Shown piece after piece: positions 38,262-45,173 of a stretch of 45,173 nt of DNA. Numbering within the stretch: the first letter of the stretch is position 1; each line of letters opens with the position of its first letter. Position numbers and translations under genes: made by a program. The stretch lies in the NCBI GenBank assembly GCA_024278035.1, contig JAJRUA010000028.1, positions 1 to 45,173 of the forward strand, in the 5' to 3' direction. Source of the DNA: Planctomycetota bacterium (GTDB lineage Bacteria > Planctomycetota > Planctomycetia > Pirellulales > Lacipirellulaceae). Under the pieces are notes generated by a model. It saw only the letters and a list, made by a program, of their open reading frames with translations, ran no database searches and was not told where the DNA came from.

Positions 38262-38567
38262 GATCCCACCTATCTCTTTTCTTGCGCTTGACTATTTTTT
38301 TGGCGGTGGGTCACCAAAAATCCATCCTAATCGAACCCTAGCCACTAAGCGAGCGTACCAGGAGGCTGCTAAAGCGACAAAATGACCCGGATGGAGTTAA
38401 ATCAGGTTAAATAGGGGGTATTTAGGGGATTCCCCCGTTACGTGACCTGTTCGGCTTGCTGACGGAACTCCATTTTTTGCTTGCCAAACTAGTCTCTTTG
38501 CGTTTAAGCTAGAGTCCTCTTCGCAAATGTCAATTAACTTGATTCGGTGTCCACAGGAGGTGTGACG
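38262..38567. promoter_or_regulatory. Divergent intergenic region with an A/T-flanked palindrome
   Basis: TTTTTTGGCGGTGGGTCACCAAAAA (38296-38320) contains arms TTTTTGG and CCAAAAA facing each other across a short GC-rich loop. Lying between divergent genes it could be an operator, or just a hairpin. Farther right, TTGCCA (38481-38486) could be a -35 box for the zinc-ribbon gene, but no good -10 follows. Nothing else is visible. Confidence 0.3.
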
Positions 38568-38858
38568 ATGGCAAACTCCGTTTACTATGTACAGCCTTGC
38601 CCCGCGTGTAGCCGGAATCAGCAGGTCCGTGTCAGCTACCTTGGTAAAGGAATCGAGTGTCAGCACTGTGGCGCCGACTTCGTAGCTCAGGATCCTGAAT
38701 CCCTAGAGTCGTGCCTCTTTGAATCCGAAGAGGCCTGCCATTCAGAATCAGGCATCACCCTGCTGGATCGGGCCGATCAATTGCTTCTGCAGCTTGCCAA
38801 AGAGCGGCAAGCTGTGCTCGACGCCCGTGAAGCGGCGATGAAAGAAGTACCCGCCTAG
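38568..38858 (+). CDS. Small zinc-ribbon protein
   Basis: A strong ribosome site (AGGAGG, seven bases upstream) sets the ATG at 38568. The 96 aa protein has a four-cysteine zinc-ribbon pattern: CPAC at about residues 11-14 and CQHC near 31-34, with the linker SRNQQVRVSYLGKGIE. The zinc-ribbon form is often found at the N-terminus of planctomycete response regulators and signalling proteins; here it stands alone. The rest is acidic (PESLESCLFESEEAC) and then a helical tail (LLLQLAKERQAVLDAREAA). Zinc binding is inferred from the cysteines; partner unknown. Confidence 0.82.
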   Translation: MANSVYYVQPCPACSRNQQVRVSYLGKGIECQHCGADFVAQDPESLESCLFESEEACHSESGITLLDRADQLLLQLAKERQAVLDAREAAMKEVPA

Positions 38859-38933
38859 CGGTTGCTCCTAGCGATCACCTCAGACTTATTCCTTTTCCTT
38901 GATGTGACTGTTTCTGCGCCAATAGGGTGGCCC

Positions 38934-39193
38934 GTAATCGTTCACGACGAAAGCCCGTTTAGAAAGGGGTAACTGTTCACGGGGCAAAAAAAGCGTAACC
39001 GCTAATGAGCGGGAATAAACGCTAATAGACGACTTCGACGGCAAAAATCTATCCGGGGAAATCGGTAAAAAGTGGGCCCTACGAAAAAAGAAGGAAGTTA
39101 GAAAGGGGGAAGTTCGGACGGATGAAAGTGTTGAAATTAGCGATTATTCGCGTTCATTAGCGGTTCTAAACGGCTTTTGTCGTGAACGGTTAC
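38934..39193. repeat. MITE-like element with 30-bp terminal inverted repeats (GTAACCGTTCACG family)
   Basis: The left end (38934-38964) begins GTAATCGTTCACGACGAAAG and is matched by the inverse of the right end (39164-39193), about 27 of 30 positions allowing one gap. A second inner inverted pair (38998-39026 and 39136-39164; ACCGCTAATGARCG) is nested within. The core has no reading frame. Shorter relatives occur at 44869-45064 and 29092-29105. Confidence 0.82.
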
Positions 39194-39227
39194 AAAAAAT
39201 GAACCACGAAGCCACGAAAGATTTTTT

Positions 39228-39296
39228 TGTGGGAGGCGTCTTCGACGCCGATTACGCGCTGCGTCCATTAAGAGGTAGGCAGGGCCGCCTCCCACA
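39228..39296. repeat. Short palindromic element with TGTGGGAGGCG termini
   Basis: TGTGGGAGGCG (39228-39238) and CGCCTCCCACA (39286-39296) are perfect inverted copies 47 bp apart. The inside contains GTCTTCGACG, itself near-palindromic. The element lies 20 bp from the dcd stop. Confidence 0.75.
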
Positions 39297-39316
39297 GCTT
39301 GGTTCCACTCAACGGA

Positions 39317-39895
39317 TCAACGCGCCACGGGCCGTTCCATGCCGAACTCTAGCGGCAACTGCGGATCCTTCGCCTCTTCTTTGCCGATCTCCTCGAAAAA
39401 GAGGCTTGGCTGGATGTCGCGGTTGTGTTGGTATTTGCTGGTGTACTCGACGATCTCGCCCGTGATCTCGTGGTAGAAAATTTGACAGATCGGCACGCCT
39501 GGGTAAATTCGCACGGGCTGCACAGCGAACATCTCTAGCGTCCAGTAGCCGGAGAAGCCGACATCGCCAAAGCCGGCCGTGACATGAACGAACAGGCCCA
39601 ACCGTCCAATGGAGCTGCGCCCTTCGATCTGGGGCACCAGGTTGTGCGTCGTGGTCTTTTCTGCGGTACGCCCTAGGTAAAGTTGGTTCGGGCTGAGAAC
39701 GAGCCCTTCTTTCGGTATTTCGATGCGGCGAACACGGTTCGCCTTAGCCATGTCGAGTACGACTTCTTCGTAGACCATCAGCTCGTTATGGAGCGTTAGG
39801 TTGTAGCTATTGGGGTTGAGCCGCTCGGGCTCGTAGGGATCGAGAATGATATCACTGCCGAGCCGACGCTCAATTTCCTTACCTGAGAGAATCAT
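39317..39895 (-). CDS. dcd: dCTP deaminase
   Basis: Dcd converts dCTP to dUTP (or dUMP in bifunctional forms), supplying dTTP synthesis. ATG 39895 gives 192 aa starting MILSGKEIERRLG, the usual Dcd N-terminus, and overlaps the nth stop by ATGA; a longer frame to 39967 only covers nth. Family motifs: DPYEPERLNPNSYNL, the EGRSSIGRLGLFVHVTAG region, GFGDVGFSGYWTLEM with the catalytic Glu of TLE, and PGVPICQIFYHEI. Mono- versus bifunctional cannot be decided from sequence alone. Confidence 0.94.
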   Translation of the reverse strand: MILSGKEIERRLGSDIILDPYEPERLNPNSYNLTLHNELMVYEEVVLDMAKANRVRRIEIPKEGLVLSPNQLYLGRTAEKTTTHNLVPQIEGRSSIGRLGLFVHVTAGFGDVGFSGYWTLEMFAVQPVRIYPGVPICQIFYHEITGEIVEYTSKYQHNRDIQPSLFFEEIGKEEAKDPQLPLEFGMERPVAR

Positions 39896-40587
39896 CGCTT
39901 GGCCTTGTTGGTTGTTTTGGCGGGAGGGGCAACACCAGTGCGGGGGCAGAAACCGCGCAGGCTGCATTTTTCACACAATGGCTTGCGCGCAACGCACACC
40001 TGACGACCGTGGTAAATCATTTGGTGCGAAAAATCGACCCACCGACGGCGTGGAAGCAGCGCAGAAAGTTCTTTTTCAACGCGAACTGGATCGGTTTGGC
40101 GGGTCAGGCCAGTTCTGCGGCTGATTCGACCGACGTGCGTATCAACGACCACACCCGAGGCGATGCCCAACCCGGTGCCCAGGACGACATTGGCTGTCTT
40201 TCGGCCAACGCCCGCAAGCTGGACCAGCGACTCGAGGTCCTTGGGGACTTCGCCATCGTATTTTTCGACCAGCACACGGCAGCACGCTTGGATGTTTTTC
40301 GCCTTATTCCGAAAAAAACCGGTGCTGCGGACGTATTCTTCGAGCCGACGGATCGGCAACGCAGCGATGTCCGCTGCCGTGGGGCAATCAGCAAACAGCT
40401 TGGTGGTGACGATGTTCACCCGTTTGTCCGTACACTGGGCTGAAAGGATCGTTGCAATCAGAAGCTGCGCGGTGGAATCGAATTGCAGGGCACACTCGGC
40501 ATCGCCATAGTCGGCCTTGAGCCGCCGTAGGACACGCTGGGCCTGCTTTTTACGCTCCCCAGCATTTTTCGGCGCAAGCGGCAGCAT
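39892..40587 (-). CDS. nth: Endonuclease III (DNA glycosylase/AP lyase)
   Basis: Nth removes oxidised pyrimidines and nicks the abasic site. ATG 40587 (MLPLAPKNAGERKKQ) gives 231 aa, normal for the family; the frame extends to 40959 but runs through a dispersed repeat. Seen are LLIATILSAQCTDKRVN, the HhH loop with catalytic Lys in LAGVGRKTANVV, the catalytic Asp in VVDTHVGRISRRTGL, and the 4Fe-4S cysteines in C-x6-CEKCSLRGFC near the end. The stop overlaps the dcd start (ATGA). Pairing of uracil/dUTP metabolism (Dcd) with base-excision repair in one operon is sensible but may be incidental. Confidence 0.95.
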   Translation of the reverse strand: MLPLAPKNAGERKKQAQRVLRRLKADYGDAECALQFDSTAQLLIATILSAQCTDKRVNIVTTKLFADCPTAADIAALPIRRLEEYVRSTGFFRNKAKNIQACCRVLVEKYDGEVPKDLESLVQLAGVGRKTANVVLGTGLGIASGVVVDTHVGRISRRTGLTRQTDPVRVEKELSALLPRRRWVDFSHQMIYHGRQVCVARKPLCEKCSLRGFCPRTGVAPPAKTTNKAKR

Positions 40588-40663
40588 GGGGCAATCCAAG
40601 TGAAGGAGGCGAAGCCGCCATTCTCGTTCTCTCGCTGGTAATGTCAACTCATCACCAAAACCG

Positions 40664-40743
40664 ATTTCGCGCAGACGCAGAGACGCAAAGAAAAAGTGAG
40701 GAACAAAAGAAACTCTGCTGTCTCCGCGTCTCTGCGCGAAATT
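40664..40743. repeat. Imperfect inverted repeat built of GCAGAGACGC units
   Basis: ATTTCGCGCAGACGCAGAGACGC (left) and GCGTCTCTGCGCGAAAT (right, ending 40742) are inverted with an 11-bp perfect outer part and a small indel within. It sits between the divergent nth and Lon-domain genes, so it could influence either promoter; its repeat unit is of a widely dispersed type. Confidence 0.7.
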
Positions 40744-40837
40744 TCTAAAATCAGTATTGGGATAGCTAAACTTGACGCGAGTTGCTTTCAGGTCTAGCCT
40801 TTCTTGTCCAGGCAATCTCCTTTTTACCGGTAGCACC

Positions 40838-41611
40838 ATGCCATCCGAACCGTTTGATCCGCAGGGGGGCGACGCCGATTGGCCCCCTTCCGATTGGCCC
40901 GACCCTGGTTGGGCCGACTCGTTTGATGGGACATTCGATGCCAATGAGTTCTCGGGCACAGCACGGATGTTTCCTTTGCCGGGGGTTTCGCTCTATCCGG
41001 GGATTGTGCGGCCCTACCATGTTTTTGAGGAGCGTTACTTAGCACTGGTCGAAGACGCACTGGCTGGGGATGGGCTGATTGCGATGGGCGTGCTTTGTCC
41101 GGATTGGGAGACGGACTACGAGGGCCGTCCGCCAATGGAGCCGGTCGCTTGCCTTGGGAAAATTGTCGCTCACTTCCGGTTTGAGGAGGGGCGGTTCAAC
41201 CTAATGCTTGCCGGTCTACGGCGAATTACGATCAAGAACGAGCTTGAACCCCCCCAGGCGTTTCGCCGAGCGGCAGTGGAGCTGGTCGAAGAGTGCGAGC
41301 CGGAGGGGGGGGGCGTCCCCGCGGTTGCCGACTTGCAAAGTCGCCTTGCGACGGCATTTCGTACGGCGATGCCTGCGGGTGAGCCCCCGGAGCCCTTATT
41401 GCAGGTGCTCGAAGCCGATACGCCGCTCGGGACGCTTGCCGACCTGACAGCTTACACACTCCCATTTAGCCACGGAGTGAAGCTGGCAGCCCTCGCCGAA
41501 GCCGATGCGGTGCGTCGTGCGGAGGGATTGATAGCTGCTCTGGACGACGAAGACCTAGCCGCTAGCGGCCTCACGAGAGCCGGTTTTCCTCCGCCGTTCA
41601 GCACGAATTAG
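40838..41611 (+). CDS. Lon substrate-binding (LonSB) domain protein without protease
   Basis: 257 aa from ATG 40838 (MPSEPFDPQGGDA); ATG 40772 is in the upstream repeat-rich part. An acidic, Trp/Asp/Pro-rich leader (DWPPSDWPDPGWAD) precedes a LonSB domain beginning MFPLPGVSLYPGIVRPYHVFEERYLALVEDAL and including GLIAMGVL and LACLGKIVAHFRFEEGRFNLML-type strands. No AAA+ or Ser-Lys protease domain follows, so it is a stand-alone LonSB protein. Such proteins are common, and their role is not known beyond likely peptide or protein binding. A palindrome begins two bases after the stop. Confidence 0.9.
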   Translation: MPSEPFDPQGGDADWPPSDWPDPGWADSFDGTFDANEFSGTARMFPLPGVSLYPGIVRPYHVFEERYLALVEDALAGDGLIAMGVLCPDWETDYEGRPPMEPVACLGKIVAHFRFEEGRFNLMLAGLRRITIKNELEPPQAFRRAAVELVEECEPEGGGVPAVADLQSRLATAFRTAMPAGEPPEPLLQVLEADTPLGTLADLTAYTLPFSHGVKLAALAEADAVRRAEGLIAALDDEDLAASGLTRAGFPPPFSTN

Positions 41612-41613
41612 AG

Positions 41614-41667
41614 CCATTCCGTGCCAGGATGGCACGTCCATAGCCGTGCCATCCTGGCACGGAATGG
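41614..41667. repeat. Perfect 22-bp palindromic repeat (GCCATCCTGGC family)
   Basis: CCATTCCGTGCCAGGATGGCAC (41614-41635, 22 bases with no mismatch) is followed by a 10-base loop and its exact inverse complement (41646-41667). It starts two bases after the stop of the LonSB gene. A related partial copy is at 3742-3780. In RNA it would make a long perfect hairpin, perhaps able to protect or terminate the transcript. Confidence 0.9.
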
Positions 41668-41798
41668 ACGTAAAAGGTGCACGGGTCTTCTTCGACGGTT
41701 CTTCGATCCGGCTCGCCTGGCGTGTAGGATAGGACGATAGTGAAGGAACACCGGCGGTGGTCGCCGTTCTGCTCTTGTTTCGTCCGTTGACTCACCCT

Positions 41799-44795
41799 AT
41801 GCCGTCCAGCACCAGCCTGATTGCCGAAGACCTGCGTGGACTAATCGTTGGCGACGTGCTCTCGAATGATGTCTCGCGGCGAATCTATGCCAGTGATGCG
41901 AGCCTCTACGAGATTCTCCCTGCCGCGATCGTCCGGCCACGAATGACGGCAGACGTGGTGGCCACGGTCCTTTATGCATCGGAAAGAGGTCTGCCGGTCC
42001 ATGCCCGCGGAGCAGGGAGCGGTTTGGCGGGAGGAGCGCTCGGCGAAGGGATCGTGCTCGATTTCTCGCGATACATGCGGCGGTTTCTCTCTGATGAGGG
42101 AGAGACCGTCAGCGTTCAGCCAGGATTGGTCCATGCGGTGTTGAATCGTCGCCTTGCCGCCGGGGGGCCTGCCCAAGGGGGACGCCTTTTTGCTCCCGAT
42201 CCGGCGATGAGCGAAGTGACCACCCTGGGGAGTGTCGCCTCCATCGACTCGGGAGGCAGTCGGCGTCCGGCTTACGGCTCGGCACGTGACCACATCGCGG
42301 GGCTCACCGTCGTCTTGCCCGATGGACAAATTGTTCGACTGGGCTCGAAGAAGGGAGAGAACGCTGATCGCGTGGCGACCAAGCTTGCGGCCTCAGTTGG
42401 CCAATTGCTTGCGCAGCGAAAGGAGGTGATTCAAGAGCACTCGCCACGTGGCGAAGTTTTCGGCAGCGGCTACGCCTTAGAGCGGGCGCTTTCGACCGAC
42501 GGCCAAGTCGATCTTTGCCAGTTGCTCGTGGGAAGCGAAGGAACCCTCGGACTGATTACGGAGCTACGCCTCAAGACGCCCCCCCTGCCTGCCGCCGTGG
42601 GGGCCGTGCTTTTAACATTCAACAGTTTGGAGCGAGCTGCCCAGGCGGTGCAAGTTCTGGCTCCATTGGGTGTCGCCTCGTGCGATTTGATGGATCGTCG
42701 GCATATCAGCTTGGCCCGCGAGACCGATCCCCGTTACGAGGTCTTGCTATCGGGCGCGGCCGAAGCGGTGCTACATGTCGAAGTCTTTGGCGAAGATGAG
42801 CAAGAAGCTGCTGGGCAAATCGCTGCAATTGTCGAAGCGATGCGAAGCGAGGAATCCCTCGCGGCGGGGGCCCTTATCGCTGAGACCGCTGACGATTTGC
42901 AACTCTTCTCGCAATTATCCAAGCGGTTTGTTTCGACGCTCCATCGACTCAAGGGGAAGCGTCGCGCAGTGCCGGGCATTGAAGACTTGGCTGTTCCAAG
43001 AGCGGCGTTGCCACAATTTTTTCGCCGGTTGCAAGAAACACTCAAACGCCGCCAGGTGACCGCCTCGGTATTCGGACACGCTGTGCAGGGGCAATTGCAC
43101 ATTCGCCCACTACTGGATATCTCAAGCCCTGCCGATTTGCGAAAGTTGGAGACGCTGGCCAGCGATCTCTACGACACGGTTTGGCTGCTCGGCGGCACGA
43201 TGGGCGGGGAGCATGGTGACGGGCTTAGCCGTACACCGTTTGCTTCGCGTCAGCATGGTCCGCTTGTGAATGTGTTCCGCGAAGTGAAGCGAATCTTCGA
43301 TCCACAGGGCGTTCTCAATCCTGGAAAGATCGTTCCGTCGCCGGGGACGCGAATGACCCACCACACACGCCTCGTCGTGCCAGCCGTTCGTCCTCCGGCG
43401 ACGGAAGAACCGGCTGCCGAGACCGAGCCACCCCCACTCGTTGAGTTACAACTCGACTGGGATGCCGATGAAGTCACCCTCGCCACCCGCGCTTGCAATG
43501 GCTGTGGCGTTTGTCGTGAGCAGGACGATGCGGTGCGAATGTGTCCTATCTTTCGATTCACGCCACGCGAAGAGGCCTCGCCCCGTGCGAAGGCGAATCT
43601 TGTGCGGGGAGTCCTCACAGGCCAGCTCCCCGAAGACATGCTGCTGCACGACGACGCAAAGCAAGTGGCTGACCTGTGCGTCAATTGCCACCAGTGCCGA
43701 CTCGACTGTCCGGCAGAAGTGGATATCCCCAAGTTGATGTTGGAGGCGAAGGCCGCCTACGTAAAAACGAACGGTTTACGATGGGATGCGTGGTGGTTGT
43801 CACGCATTGATTTGCTTGCAATGGGGCTTTCGTTATCTCCCCGTTTGTCGAATTGGATGCTACGGAACGGTGTCGTAAGGTGGCTACTGGAGCGATCGAT
43901 CGGCCTGTCGGCAGGACGAAAGCTCCCGCCGATTGCTCGTCGCCCCTACCTAAAGCGGGACGCCACACGCCGCCTCAATCGCAAGCCGGCAAAAGGAACT
44001 TCCGCCACCAAGGGTGGCCGCATCTTGTATTTCGTCGATACCTTTGCCAACTATTACGATACCGAGGTGGCAGAAGCTTTTGAGCGAATCGCGCGCCGCC
44101 ATGATATCCACCTCTACGTCCCTACACGGCAGCTCCAAAGTGGAATGGCGCTAATTGGTCAGGGAGCGCTAGACGCCGCTAGACGCATCGCGGCGTGGAA
44201 TGTCGGACTTTTGGCCGAAGCGGTTCGGCAAGGCGACACGATCGTCGCGACCGAGCCCTCGGCGGTACTCGCGCTGACGCATGAGTACCTGCATTTGTTA
44301 CCCGATGATGAAGACGCAGCGCTCGTTGCCGAAAACACCTTCGAAGCGTGCCACTACTTGTGGCGCCGTCATCTCGACTCGCAATTGCAGTTGGATCTTG
44401 ATCCGTTGCCTTACAAGATTGCCTACCACGTGCCGTGCCATGTGCGTGCCTTGGGTGTCGGCACCCCGGCCGAGAGCCTCATGCGTTTGATCCCTGAGCT
44501 TGACCCCGTACGGCTCGACAAAGGCTGTAGCGGCATGGCAGGAACCTATGGCCTACTACGCCGCAACTACCGCAGCAGTCTACGAGCGGGCCTGCCGATG
44601 CTCTCCGAGCTTCGTACCGGCAGCTACGATCTGGGCGTCAGCGAGTGCGGCGCCTGCCGAACGCAGATGCAGCAAAACGCGCCCATGCCCACGCTCCACC
44701 CCCTCAAGTTGTTAGCCGCCAGCTACGGCCTCATGCCGGAAGTAAAGAAGCAATTAGCCGGAAAAGGGGACGGGCTCCAAACGCCAAAAGGTTAG
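41799..44795 (+). CDS. FAD-linked oxidase / Fe-S / cysteine-rich domain fusion oxidoreductase (YdiJ-like)
   Basis: 998 aa from ATG 41799 (MPSSTSLIAED; GTG 41757 adds 14 residues). Residues about 20-250 are an FAD-binding PCMH-type domain (HARGAGSGLAGGALGEGI and TLGSVASIDSGGSRRPAYG). Residues about 250-510 form the oxidase C domain (GSEGTLGLITELRLKTPP; GGTMGGEHGDGLSRTP). Around 560-640 are two 4Fe-4S motifs (CNGCGVCREQDDAVRMCPIF and CVNCHQCRLDCPAEVDIP). Residues about 770-990 hold two cysteine-rich CCG regions (HVPCHVRALG; CGACRTQMQQ). This is the layout of D-2-hydroxyacid or lactate dehydrogenases such as YdiJ, passing electrons from FAD via Fe-S centres. The C-terminal tail is partly repeat-derived. 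Confidence 0.92.
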   Translation: MPSSTSLIAEDLRGLIVGDVLSNDVSRRIYASDASLYEILPAAIVRPRMTADVVATVLYASERGLPVHARGAGSGLAGGALGEGIVLDFSRYMRRFLSDEGETVSVQPGLVHAVLNRRLAAGGPAQGGRLFAPDPAMSEVTTLGSVASIDSGGSRRPAYGSARDHIAGLTVVLPDGQIVRLGSKKGENADRVATKLAASVGQLLAQRKEVIQEHSPRGEVFGSGYALERALSTDGQVDLCQLLVGSEGTLGLITELRLKTPPLPAAVGAVLLTFNSLERAAQAVQVLAPLGVASCDLMDRRHISLARETDPRYEVLLSGAAEAVLHVEVFGEDEQEAAGQIAAIVEAMRSEESLAAGALIAETADDLQLFSQLSKRFVSTLHRLKGKRRAVPGIEDLAVPRAALPQFFRRLQETLKRRQVTASVFGHAVQGQLHIRPLLDISSPADLRKLETLASDLYDTVWLLGGTMGGEHGDGLSRTPFASRQHGPLVNVFREVKRIFDPQGVLNPGKIVPSPGTRMTHHTRLVVPAVRPPATEEPAAETEPPPLVELQLDWDADEVTLATRACNGCGVCREQDDAVRMCPIFRFTPREEASPRAKANLVRGVLTGQLPEDMLLHDDAKQVADLCVNCHQCRLDCPAEVDIPKLMLEAKAAYVKTNGLRWDAWWLSRIDLLAMGLSLSPRLSNWMLRNGVVRWLLERSIGLSAGRKLPPIARRPYLKRDATRRLNRKPAKGTSATKGGRILYFVDTFANYYDTEVAEAFERIARRHDIHLYVPTRQLQSGMALIGQGALDAARRIAAWNVGLLAEAVRQGDTIVATEPSAVLALTHEYLHLLPDDEDAALVAENTFEACHYLWRRHLDSQLQLDLDPLPYKIAYHVPCHVRALGVGTPAESLMRLIPELDPVRLDKGCSGMAGTYGLLRRNYRSSLRAGLPMLSELRTGSYDLGVSECGACRTQMQQNAPMPTLHPLKLLAASYGLMPEVKKQLAGKGDGLQTPKG

Positions 44796-44840
44796 GAGCC
44801 CGCCAATAGCCGTCACCGTTTGGTGCCTGCCCCTTTTTTC
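44762..44840. repeat. AAAAAGGGGAC family element overlapping the oxidoreductase stop
   Basis: AAAAGGGGACGGGCTCC (44762-44778) faces GGTGCCTGCCCCTTTTTTC (44822-44840), an imperfect inverted pair. The left arm is read as Lys-Gly-Asp-Gly-Leu-Gln in the last residues of the oxidoreductase, whose TAG stop is inside the element at 44793-44795. Confidence 0.8.
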
Positions 44841-44868
44841 GGCAGGTCACCAAGGTTGGAGCCAGGGC

Positions 44869-45064
44869 GTAACCGTTCACGCCCCGGTGCGGTATCCCAC
44901 TACTTTCGGACAGAATCGGAACCGTAAAATCACGCTGCTAATGCCAATTCGAGATGCCCGCCCTCGCTCAGTCCATCCAAAACGCTACTGCTAGCGGTTG
45001 AGAAGATACCGTCGATTAGCGTTCATTAGCGGGGTTTCTTTTTGTTGGGAGCTGTGAACGGTTT
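44869..45064. repeat. Second GTAACCGTTCACG family element, at the aroA 3' end
   Basis: GTAACCGTTCAC at 44869-44880 is matched by the inverse GTGAACGGTT ending about 45064. An inner ATTAGCGTTCATTAGCGG segment (45016-45033) is also seen in the 38934-39193 element. The aroA stop (45017-45019) lies inside. Confidence 0.75.
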
Positions 45065-45173
45065 TGGCGGCCTAGTAGGGCGGCGAGATCGGCAAAATAA
45101 TTCGGGTAGGTCTTAGCCGTGCAGCCAGGGTTGGCGATCTGGATTCCCGGCACCCGCAATCCAACCAGTGCCA
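45017..45173 (-). CDS. aroA: 3-phosphoshikimate 1-carboxyvinyltransferase (EPSP synthase), C-terminal end only
   Basis: The minus strand is open from the right edge to a TAA at 45017. The visible 51 residues include [20 protein letters not shown], the conserved end of AroA (usually [14 protein letters not shown]), which contains the shikimate-pathway enzyme's C-terminal Lys. The natural C-terminus (about ADLAALLGR) is followed by an extra tail [17 protein letters not shown] encoded by the repeat at 44869-45064. The rest of the gene is beyond the window; partial at the 5' end. Confidence 0.85.

Larger units (their letters stand above)
38859..39316. other. Repeat-rich intergenic region
   Basis: No gene is supported in these 458 bp. 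Most of it is occupied by two palindromic elements (38934-39193 and 39228-39296) and a short AACCACGAAGCCACGAAAG repeat (39200-39220) between them. It looks like an accumulation site for non-autonomous repeats between a plus-strand and a minus-strand gene end. Confidence 0.75.

Noticed and set aside
38481..38509. Possible sigma-70 promoter for the zinc-ribbon gene
   Set aside because: TTGCCA is a fair -35, but no acceptable -10 occurs at 16-18 bp; planctomycete promoters are too poorly defined to call it.
40588..40959. Long N-terminal extension of nth
   Set aside because: It reads through a dispersed inverted repeat and includes Ser/Gly/Pro-rich sequence unlike endonuclease III; ATG 40587 gives the normal length.
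1..45173. CRISPR array, prophage, defence island or integron
   Set aside because: No regularly spaced direct repeats, no cas, integrase, transposase or phage structural genes are visible; the repeats are palindromic and scattered.

Overview
The window looks like a chromosomal segment of a planctomycete, probably related to Pirellulales. This rests on gene content and style, not on a database search. The signs are a planctomycete-type Tad pilus locus, secreted proteins with DUF1573 or carbohydrate-related folds, a Ser/Thr kinase fused to a degenerate receiver domain, a large fused PurS-PurL, loosely packed genes with short mixed-strand operons, and intergenic spaces filled with palindromic dispersed repeats. 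I saw no phage, IS transposase, CRISPR array, toxin-antitoxin or obvious defence system.

Region by region. Positions 1-9258 (+) carry a Tad/Flp pilus machine: 3' end of cpaB, secretin cpaC, cpaE/tadZ, ATPase cpaF, membrane platform genes tadB and tadC, an unknown exported protein, and a TPR protein in the tadD position. Positions 9338-12634 (-) hold ppc and a small DmsC-like membrane protein, followed by tRNA-Ser(GCT) with a strong terminator and a membrane pyrophosphatase with an unusually long loop (12992-15793). Positions 16126-19174 (-) hold a small coiled-coil protein, a kinase-pseudoreceiver protein and holB. A large exported protein occupies 19479-22280 (+). Positions 22348-27208 (-) form a tyrA-purL-purQ cluster. 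A DUF1573 protein lies at 27572-28660 (+).

Positions 29089-34402 (-) hold a GH10 xylanase downstream of a very large membrane protein. That protein is cut into 898 and 454 residue parts by one in-frame TAA. Positions 34620-38198 (-) encode an ABC exporter (permease and ATPase) with an upstream membrane-anchored protein. Then come a zinc-ribbon protein (+), a repeat-rich gap, dcd and nth (-), a Lon-substrate-binding-domain protein (+), a three-part FAD/Fe-S oxidoreductase (+), and the 3' end of aroA (-) at the right edge.

The most notable signals not explained by ordinary genes are (1) the single in-frame stop at 31706-31708, and (2) several families of palindromic repeats, some of which run into the ends of genes and supply the last codons and stop of neighbouring proteins. 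Both the xylanase and AroA acquire an Asn-Arg-Ser-Gln segment from the same repeat arm. No clearly new multi-gene system was identified; the Tad-linked unknown protein and the giant split membrane protein next to a xylanase are the best candidates for undescribed functions.
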